Assembly (NCBI RefSeq): GCF_017498545.1
Contig: NZ_CP071793.1
Span: forward strand, 2,852,001-2,916,000
DNA length: 64,000 nucleotides
Source of the DNA: Sulfidibacter corallicola
GTDB lineage: Bacteria; Acidobacteriota; Holophagae; Acanthopleuribacterales; Acanthopleuribacteraceae
Direction of reading: 5' to 3'
Shown here: piece after piece, positions 27,998-36,000 of the stretch
How the letters are laid out: every line of letters starts with the position of its first letter
Numbering within the stretch: position 1 is the stretch's first letter
The notes under the pieces: generated by a model
Seen by the model: the letters and a program-made list of their open reading frames with translations, nothing else
Told to the model about the DNA's origin: nothing
Database searches by the model: none
Made by a program: the position numbers and the translations under genes

Positions 27998-28080
27998 TTG
28001 AATCATGAGCTCGTAAGGATCGGCGGTCGCAAGAGAGCCGCTCCACAAAGGGAAACGACGTCTCGATCGAGATCCGTTTC

Positions 28081-28117
28081 AAAGGGTGAGACGCCACTTC
28101 AGCGGCTCACCCTTTTT
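28081..28117 (+). terminator. Rho-independent terminator between convergent genes
   Basis: A perfect 10-bp stem AAAGGGTGAG (28081-28090) / CTCACCCTTT (28106-28115) encloses a 15-nt loop and is followed by TTC within a five-T run. It lies 84 bp after the Cry-like gene stop and separates it from the convergent gene ending at 28213. Confidence 0.75.
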
Positions 28118-28212
28118 CATGTTGGGTCGCCACTTTGAGAGAGAGCGGGCCCCCGTGAGCTTCGACTGGCCAACCCTGCCACTCAAAGGATGCCCGCCCC
28201 TTTTGAACACAC

Positions 28213-29088
28213 TTAACTGGATTGATCCTTGATTTCGGCGATCGCATATTCGAGGACTTCGCCAGCCCAGTAACGCGGCAAGGGTTCAATACTACCTGCC
28301 GTATTCGTGGTTCCCACCAGTCGGTAGCCCTGCTCGAAGCAAAAGCCACCTACCTGAGAGGACGTGGTGAGATCGCTCGGAACCTGGGTCAACAATTCAT
28401 CGGACCACATGAGCGTGTCCAAATCTGAGACTTGTCCCTGTGCGTAATCCCCACTGGTTGGTACATCGGAAATCGTCTTGACGAAACCGGCAATCAGTTC
28501 CTGTTCCGCATACGAAGGTTTGTTTGTTCGAATATAGTTTGCAATTCTCGGCCAAAATATATTGTCGGGTTCATTTTTCACAGCTTCGATCAATTGCTCG
28601 ACACGATCAGCATCTTCTTGAGTGAATCCACTCGGGGTCGGAAGGTACTTATTTTTTCTCCGGATAATATACATGACGATTGCCGTGATGCCGGATCCAA
28701 GCAGACCCATCGTCACAAGAGCCGCGGTCTTTTTACTCATCCAACGCTTTTTCCTACCTGGCTCCTTGCGCAGGTCATTGACCTTTTTTCTTCTTTCGGT
28801 AACACGTTCGTCACCAGTGGGTTCGGCTTCCGTTTGTGTTTCTATCGTTTTCGAGTCGTAAATCATCTCCTGAAGATGAATATCCGAACTTTGTTCAATT
28901 GCACTGACCTGTTCAGACATTTGGGTGACCTCGGGCCCAATTTCTTCCATGATGTCTGGCGCGCGTTCCTCCATATAACGCTGATACTCTTCTTCGGAGA
29001 AATCTCTGCCTTCCTCTTCGTTTCGATACTCCTCTTCCGGACGACGGACATCGTCGCTGAATCGTGCTTCCACGGGCTCAATGGCCAT
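28213..29088 (-). CDS. Single-pass membrane protein with acidic N-terminal region (island paralog A2)
   Basis: This 291-aa paralog of the 26025 product has the same order of parts. It has a highly acidic, Glu-rich N-terminus (about 1-110; PEEEYRNEEEGRDFSEEEY), a basic stretch (KKRWMSKK), one membrane segment (about 123-146, LVTMGLLGSGITAIVMYII), a RRKNKYLPTPSG linker and a C-terminal domain with NIFWPRIANYIRT and RYWAGEVLEYAIAEIK. The basic residues flank the membrane segment on both sides, so topology is unclear. AGGAG 6 nt before the ATG at 29088 decides the start. It is convergent with the 27080 gene and divergent from 29771. The shared plan suggests that each toxin-like protein works with one of these membrane proteins. 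Confidence 0.72.
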   Translation of the reverse strand: MAIEPVEARFSDDVRRPEEEYRNEEEGRDFSEEEYQRYMEERAPDIMEEIGPEVTQMSEQVSAIEQSSDIHLQEMIYDSKTIETQTEAEPTGDERVTERRKKVNDLRKEPGRKKRWMSKKTAALVTMGLLGSGITAIVMYIIRRKNKYLPTPSGFTQEDADRVEQLIEAVKNEPDNIFWPRIANYIRTNKPSYAEQELIAGFVKTISDVPTSGDYAQGQVSDLDTLMWSDELLTQVPSDLTTSSQVGGFCFEQGYRLVGTTNTAGSIEPLPRYWAGEVLEYAIAEIKDQSS

Positions 29089-29770
29089 TGAACTCTCCTT
29101 TGTCTCAATATGGTTGAGCGTAGTCATGTTTCGAGTGAAGGGCACATCAATCATAATAATGAAGAATTGAGATCTCAACTTATTTCCACAATTACAGAAA
29201 GGTTAATTCTGCAACACATTCATCTTCACTCAATAAAGTAACAATCCATAAAATCTCAATCTGTCCCTTTGTGGAACAACCGCAATCTAAAAATTCGGAC
29301 GACTCTCAAAGGAAGATTACCAAAACGCAGAACTCCAGGTCCGAGATGCACGAGGCAGAGCCGCATAAAGAGCAATCCAATCACGAGTTCGGCAATGACG
29401 CCGCATGACAACGTGAAATTAAAATCCGGAACCAAACCAAGATTCTTAACTCATATTCATAAACGGTGGCTCGAGTAGACTCCATCTATCATCACCTGCA
29501 TGGTCACGATCAACGCCAACAACAAAACGCCAGACAGACGAACCAGCTCCCCCCATACAAATTCAAAACACTAAAAAAACTCAATATTTCCATAATGAAA
29601 ATCAAAAAATATTAGATATTCAGCTTGTTTTTTCAAATTCTTATGTTACGCTCTCAGCATCTACTCCCGATACTCTAAAACTATGTCTTGTTTCGATCGA
29701 CGAACCAATCGCCGTTCGATTCATCCTGCTGATGCTGCAATGTCTCACACAGTAGGATTGAGGAGGATTC
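29089..29770. other. AT-rich divergent intergenic region
   Basis: About 680 bp without a supported gene, clearly AT-rich (for example 29570-29650). It separates divergent genes and must contain their promoters; I see no single convincing consensus. Confidence 0.45.
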
Positions 29771-31114
29771 ATGTCTTACACCTGCCCCGAGGCCTTTATT
29801 GATTTGTACCATGTCTACACAGGATCCCATGACGGAAGCGACACTATTGGAAACTTGCTGTCAGGCAGCTTTAAAAACCAAAACGAAACAGGTCCGCTCA
29901 TATTGATCAACAATACACACGTCATGATTTACAACGCACAAAACAAATTAATTGCAGCTTGTGATTATCGAGCCGGAACATCCAATGGTTTTTTCGAATT
30001 GACTTCCATTTCTCACGTGGGGCCTGCGCTGATGTCCCTCGCCCTCTTGCGCGAACGCACGCCGAGCATGGATCTCAGTGTCTACTTGAATCGACTGGAA
30101 ACCTGCCTCCGTCAAGTCCGCGAACTGAATCGCATCCCACTCGGCAACCAAGACCATTGGCTAGAGCGGCTCCAGGAGAATACAGCCGCTTGGGCACCCT
30201 GGATCGGCGACATCCGAAAGATGATCGACCACGCCTGTAGAATCGCCATCGCCTACATCGAAAGCGTGACGGCAGCCCAAAACCCCGTCCCCCTCGATAA
30301 ACACACGCTTCAATCGGCACTCTTCGAGGATGGCGAGGCGACAGGTGGTATCGGCTACAATCAGGTCATGGTGGCGACCTTTGTACTGGATGCGCTCACC
30401 GGCGCCTACTCGGCCTATGAACAGGCGTTGAAAAAACTTACGGCGACAGATTGGCAGCGAGCAAGGGTGATCCTTCAAACCTTTGCGGGTGAAAATAACG
30501 AGATCTTCTACAAGCAGGACGGAACCCTGGATCCCAAAGCCAAATCCGACCTGGGATTCGGTTCGACGCACTACGCATTCGGCAATTTCACGGGCGGCCT
30601 GGACGCAACCTCCAACTGGTGGGTGCCCTTGCTGAAAGGTGTTTCAGGAAAACGGGAAGGTGATTCCGGTAGCGAGTTCAACCTCGGCGATGACCGCATT
30701 TTTATCGTGCCCTACGCCAACATGTTGGATACCAGCAAGCAGGTGCCCGCAAGCCTCACGCCCTTTGACTGGGAGTATTACAGCGAGGTGGTTTGGAACG
30801 GTCTGTATTTGCGCAGTCAAGTGGCCAACCAAGTCATGGGCTACATTGCGTTCCCCGAGGCATGCAAGGTCGTGAAACAGGGCTTTGCCCCCGATGGCGA
30901 AACCATCGTGGAAAACGGCCTCTGGCCAGGCGATTGGGGTATGGATTCGGTGGACGACTTCATGATGCGCATCAAGAAATCCTTTGGCGATGTGCGTCAG
31001 TTGCTGTCCAATTCGGTGGGATTTTGGGCTGGTGCCGCCTTCGCGGCCCAGGGGTTCAAAACAGAGGGCATGACGATACCCGGCCTCACCGGGGTCCCTT
31101 ATCCCGAGGTATGA
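29771..31114 (+). CDS. Island protein of unknown function (447 aa)
   Basis: This 447-aa protein has no signal peptide and no clear membrane segment. The N-terminal 100 residues contain beta-like stretches (GPLILINNTHVMIYN; GFFELTSISHVGPALMSLALL). The middle is helical (about 100-240) and the C-terminal half is Gly/Trp-rich (NFTGGLDATSNWWVPLL, GLWPGDWGMDSVDDFM) and ends in an Ala-rich segment NSVGFWAGAAFAAQGF, which could insert in a membrane. I do not recognise the family. GAGGAGG 4 nt before the ATG makes a strong start. It precedes the second Cry-like gene on the same strand by 198 bp; a strong hairpin lies between. It could be an accessory or second toxin component. Confidence 0.7.
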   Translation: MSYTCPEAFIDLYHVYTGSHDGSDTIGNLLSGSFKNQNETGPLILINNTHVMIYNAQNKLIAACDYRAGTSNGFFELTSISHVGPALMSLALLRERTPSMDLSVYLNRLETCLRQVRELNRIPLGNQDHWLERLQENTAAWAPWIGDIRKMIDHACRIAIAYIESVTAAQNPVPLDKHTLQSALFEDGEATGGIGYNQVMVATFVLDALTGAYSAYEQALKKLTATDWQRARVILQTFAGENNEIFYKQDGTLDPKAKSDLGFGSTHYAFGNFTGGLDATSNWWVPLLKGVSGKREGDSGSEFNLGDDRIFIVPYANMLDTSKQVPASLTPFDWEYYSEVVWNGLYLRSQVANQVMGYIAFPEACKVVKQGFAPDGETIVENGLWPGDWGMDSVDDFMMRIKKSFGDVRQLLSNSVGFWAGAAFAAQGFKTEGMTIPGLTGVPYPEV

Positions 31115-31220
31115 CGAGATGAAACAACGAGCAAGGGTATTGCACACTATCGTTCAGTAGAAAACCCGTCATTTTCATATATGGATAAGTGTCCCTTCCA
31201 ATCATATTCACACCCCAAAA

Positions 31221-31256
31221 GCATCACTCCCGTCAGTGAGCATGGTGGGGTGATGC
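31221..31256. other. Hairpin between the 447-aa gene and the second Cry-like gene
   Basis: GCATCACTCC (31221-31230) pairs with GGGGTGATGC (31247-31256), 10 bp with one G-U wobble. No T-run follows on either strand, so it is not a textbook terminator; it could be an RNA-processing or regulatory hairpin. Confidence 0.5.
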
Positions 31257-31312
31257 ACCAAATACCTTTGTGTGGCTAAAGCGAAGCAATTCAAAAAAGG
31301 AGGTAATCCCAA

Positions 31313-32749
31313 ATGTTGGATCTCATCATGATTGAGGAAGTCAGTGGAGCCGAAAGTCGTCTGAGTTATCTTTGCGCGTTGACAGGTGTTCCGGAACCGA
31401 GTCCGGAGCCCCCGGCACCACTACTCGCCGAACCGGTCACTATCTGCAGTACCGAACAGCTCGCCACCCACTCGAAAACCTGGCAGAACACGACGCTGGC
31501 ACAATGGGAGGCCTTTAAAGAAGAAAACACAAAACAAAATCGCCAATCCTATCCCCTTCTCGAAGGTGAAACGCTCCATGAAGATGGCACGACCGTCCTG
31601 GCAGCCCCCTATCTAGGGTTTCGGCCTGCGGGCAACGTGGTCTACTGGCGCAAAACGAACCGCGCATCCCTGTTCATCATTTCCGCGACGACTCGGATCG
31701 ACTTGGCAACCGGCCAATCTCATCAAAAAGCGGCATCGTCGTTTAAGTCGGTGGAGCCAACGGCACCCCAGATGAGCTTTGCCACAGCAGCGGAATTCGA
31801 CGAGGAAACGCTCGTGGATTGTGCCACGACTTTCGTGATGTTTTCGGCCCCCGCCCTCGGGCCAGCCGGGATGGTCGCGGCCGCGGGCGTTGCGGTATTT
31901 CAAGTCCTGTTCAAAAATATCCTTCACAAGCCTAAAACCCCAAAGCTCGATTTTCAACGCCTGGCGAATGTGGTCGAACGGGTTGTCACCGCAGCATTTA
32001 CCCGAGAAAAAATCCTCCACCTCAAAGAACAGATCAACGAAACGTTGAGATGGGTCCGCGCCTACTACGATTTGGGATGGGCGGATGACCCTGTCACTCG
32101 GGAAGATGTCAGATACCAAAACTTCATCTCGGGACTGGAGGAACAGTTCGAGCCTCATGCAAATGCTCTTCTCGACGCATTAGAGAAGGTCATGGACGAA
32201 CCAGATTACCTGGAGTCCTATTTGCTGTTCATGACCGGTGCGAATTTGGCAAAAAGCATGTTTAACATGGACATTTTCGCCAGATCGAATGAATGGAATC
32301 CATCTGCCAATCCAAATTATTCGATTGGGACGACGTGCATTGACCGATACATCAAATTTGCCAAAGGCCAGAGGACGAAAATAGATGAGAAACTAGCCGC
32401 ACGCGTTGCCCAAATCACGCCGGTTGACTTTTACTTTACCCGTTATACAAGTACCCATGGAGAGGGCGTGGTCTTTTTCAAGGACAATGCGACTGGAGAA
32501 ACCCAAGAACAAGCAATCACTTGGCCGCAGAGGCCAGGAACCAATGCGCCACGAGATTCCGCATACTATACCGAACCGGAAAGATGGCGAAACGAGGTGC
32601 GCCCCAAGTACGTGGAGAAAGTGTCGGCAGAATGGAGTAAGCCATATTACAATGGCCGCGTCGAAAAGTCCCGCCAACTGGTAACCGATATGGAAAATGA
32701 TTACAACAATACTTGGTTGCCTCTGAAAGATATTGACTTTTCTTCCTAA
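31313..32749 (+). CDS. Putative pore-forming helical protein resembling Cry domain I, long form (paralog B2)
   Basis: This 478-aa paralog of the 27080 product has an extra N-terminal region of about 165 residues (Pro-rich start, then beta-like strands such as GNVVYWRKTNRASLFIISATTRI). Then comes the hydrophobic helix at about 174-200 (FVMFSAPALGPAGMVAAAGV), amphipathic helices, and LESYLLFMTGANLAKSMFNMDIF at about 300-322, which parallels the hydrophobic Cry domain I helix containing 'YAQAANLHLLLLRD'. It ends with VVFFKDNATGE and a charged helical tail like its paralog. No signal peptide. AAAAGGAGG 8 nt before the ATG is a strong ribosome site. The Cry-like assignment is by eye; another helical pore former (ClyA/Hbl type) is the main alternative. 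Confidence 0.5.
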   Translation: MLDLIMIEEVSGAESRLSYLCALTGVPEPSPEPPAPLLAEPVTICSTEQLATHSKTWQNTTLAQWEAFKEENTKQNRQSYPLLEGETLHEDGTTVLAAPYLGFRPAGNVVYWRKTNRASLFIISATTRIDLATGQSHQKAASSFKSVEPTAPQMSFATAAEFDEETLVDCATTFVMFSAPALGPAGMVAAAGVAVFQVLFKNILHKPKTPKLDFQRLANVVERVVTAAFTREKILHLKEQINETLRWVRAYYDLGWADDPVTREDVRYQNFISGLEEQFEPHANALLDALEKVMDEPDYLESYLLFMTGANLAKSMFNMDIFARSNEWNPSANPNYSIGTTCIDRYIKFAKGQRTKIDEKLAARVAQITPVDFYFTRYTSTHGEGVVFFKDNATGETQEQAITWPQRPGTNAPRDSAYYTEPERWRNEVRPKYVEKVSAEWSKPYYNGRVEKSRQLVTDMENDYNNTWLPLKDIDFSS

Positions 32750-33048
32750 CCATCGAAACCAAAATCCTGAAAAAACGGATTCACGACTTGCTCCGGGTGT
32801 CCCTTTCGGGCCCGGAGCATGTTCCACTCGGCGTTTCGTTTCGCGGAGCCGCCCCTTGGATCTTGGCGCCTTTTTCCTGACCGTCGCGACCAGTTGGCGT
32901 TGGAAATCCTGCCGGTCCCGAGGAACCATATCAACGCACGCCGCTGGTGCTTGCCCGCAGGTTGCGAACCGAAGTCAGGGTGATGGAATGATGCGCCCCA
33001 AAGCGTTTGGTGTCGCCGCGAATCGGTGACGCCGATCGACGGAACCCG
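32750..33048. other. Convergent intergenic region with dispersed repeat word
   Basis: About 300 bp between convergent genes. CTCCGGG/CCCGGAG (about 32790-32816) can form a 7-bp stem without T-run. CGCGGAGCCGCCCC at 32842-32855 recurs at 48422 and 49121, marking a dispersed repeat. No gene is supported. Confidence 0.4.
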
Positions 33049-36000
33049 TCAACTGGCCATGAGATTCGCGTTGGCCATGGTCGGCAGGATGATTCTGAAG
33101 GTCGTCCCACCGCCCAGCTCGCTGGTCACTTCCATCGTCCCGCAGTGCTCCTTGACGATGCGCTCACTGATCGCCAGTCCGAGGCCGGTCCCTTTCCCCT
33201 TCTGCTTGGTCGTGAAAAAGGGATGGAAGATCTTTTCCATGCACTCCGGATGGATGCCGGCGCCGTTGTCGGCGAATTCGATCACCGCCGAATCCACCAA
33301 ATCTCCCGAGGTCCCCCAATGGGTCGTGATGGTCAGGGCGGCATCGGCACGCCCTTCCAAGGCATCGCGTGCATTGCAGATCAGGTTGATGAACACCTGC
33401 TCCAATTTGTGGGCGATGCCGTGGATGACCAGGGAGTCGCCGGCGAAGTTCCGGACGATACGGATGTTGTGCTGTTTGAATTGTTCACCGGTCATCAACA
33501 AGCTGTTTTCCAAAACCTGATGGAGGTTGACGGGAATGGGGACATCCTCGCCGGTCATCCGAGAGAAATCGCGTAGATGATTGACGATCTTCATCATGCG
33601 ATCGGTGCCCATCACGATGTTGGAAAAGGTTTCGCGAATCGATTCCTGGTCCACCAGGTCCATGCCCAAATTCATCAACTCCAGTTGGGCACCACCGCGA
33701 ATGAAGGCCAGGGGCTGGTTCAGCTCGTGTGCGACCCCGGTGGCCAATTCGCCGATCGCCGCCATTTTGCCCGAGTGAACGAGCTGATCCTGGGTCTCGC
33801 GAAGCTCCTGCGTTCGCTTTTCCACCTGGGCTTCCATATCGCCGTAGAGTTCGGCGTTCTCGATCGAAATGACCGCCTGGGCCATCAACAACCGCAGCAC
33901 GTAGACGCGTTCTTCGGTGAAGCAGCGCTTCACGAGATTGTTCTCCAGGTAGATCACGCCAAAAAACTTGTCCTTGTGGCACAGCGCATCGCAGAGCACG
34001 GATTTCGGTTGGTGGGTGGCGATGTAGGGATCCGTCAGGAACCGCGGGTGATTGGCGGCATCGTCCAACACCAGCTTTTCCTTGGCGCGCGCGACATAGA
34101 GGGCGATCGATTGGGCGAAGGGCAGCGGTTCGTCCGACGATTTCACCTCGGATCCCATCGCGATGGCCTCGTCGAAGCACAGGTGCCCATCGCGCTGCAG
34201 GATGATGAACCCGCGTTGGGCCCCGGCGTTTCGCGCGGCGATCTCGAGGAAGGTCTCCAATAGCGGCTCCAACAGGATTTCGCCGGAGATGGCCTGCGAA
34301 GCCTGCATGATGGCCATCAAGTCGAACAGGGTCAACGGCTGTTCCAGTCCGCCGTCGGCCAATTCACCCTTGTCGGTGGCATCGCTCTCGGATCTCTTCA
34401 GTCTCATGCTCAGCGAGCTCAAGGAGGTTCCGAAGGTGTTGTCGAGTTGGGCCAATTTTGCCCTGGCCCCCCAAGAGGCGTAGTGCTTCGCGGCCTCCTT
34501 GACGTAGAGGTCCGTGAACCGATAGTGGCCCTGCGACAAATAGAACAGGGCCGCGCGTTCACAGGCCAACGCGGCTTCGGGCAGGAATTCCTCGTCGAGA
34601 GCCAGTTCGATCGCCTTGTCGAAGAGCGTCATCGCGTCGCGCATCCGCCCCTCGACGCGGGCCAGTTCCGCCGCGACCAAGGCGGCCTTGTTCTCGAAAT
34701 TCGCGGGACACTCGGCCGACCATGCGTATAACTGCGCCAAGAGATCCCGTGCCTCGACGACCCGGATGAGGTCGCCCCCCTCGTCGAACCGGTGCAACGA
34801 CAACAGCGCGAGCGCTTTGTAGAAACAGTGTTGCCAGACATTGATCATGCCCACCACACCACCGCTGTAGGATTCGGCCTCGTTCAGAAATTCGAGGGCG
34901 GCCGCGGGATTGCCGAAGTAGGTGGCCAGGATCCCCTTGCTCAAATACAGCGAGTAGAGAGAGGTGAGATTGTTTTTCTCCTTCAACACGGGCAGGTGGC
35001 GATCTTCGTGAAACACCTCTCCTTCGATGCGAAAATCCGGCAGCGGTCCCTCGATCAGGAAGCCGGTGGCCTGATGCCAAATTTTGGCGTAGGTGATACA
35101 GAACTCCTGCTTCAGCCCCGTCAACAGGTTCAGGTACTTCTTTTGCTGCTCCCAGTTCTCATTCAAGTGACGCCCGACAAACAAGATATAGGAGCAATAG
35201 AAGGCCGCGTTGTACGAGGCAAACTCAAAGCCACCCACTTCCAAGCCCGCTTGAACCCCTTCGATCATGGGGTTCAGCGATGCGCGTGCCGGTTCCTTCC
35301 AGTGGCGAATGTGGACGTTGAAGATTTCGTAGATCTGGGCCTTGATCTCCTTGCCGTCGTATTTGTCCAGAATGCGCAGGCCCAGCCGCCCGTACTCGTA
35401 GGCCGCCGCGGTTTGGTGCATGTCGCCGCACAGCGCCAAACCGAGCACCGCATAGGCATAGGCCGCATCCTCGCAATTGCCGAACTCGATGCACAGGTCC
35501 ACCATGGTGAAGCACACTTTTCGGAAGGTGTCGGGGCTGGTCAAATAGGCGGGAGAGCCCGCGATACGCAGAATGTGGAGCGCGGCTCGCTTGTCGGCAT
35601 CGGTCATGTCGTCCAAGTCGTACAGGTCCGCGAACGAAAGGCAGGCACCGCCGTCTTCCTGAAGTGACGCCGGTGGCGCCAAGGCCGGAAAAGACTCGCG
35701 AAGCGGCACGCCCAAACAGGTGAGCGCGTCGATGGCTCCGGAAATCGCCTCCTGCATCAGGTTCTCCCCGATACAAAACAGCATGTTCGCTTCGTAAACC
35801 GGAATCTTGTCCAACAGCGTGCGCGCGTGGGACAGCAGGATCTTCATCAGCTCTGCGGCCTCGGCGAACATGTCGTTGAGATACAGCAAGTTGAGTAGCG
35901 CCGTGTGAATGTCCAGCGAGAGCTCGTAGTGATCCTGCCAGGCATCTTCACCCAGATAGACCTTGGCGGCCCGCAAGTAGCTCAGGCTCGATTGAAAGGC

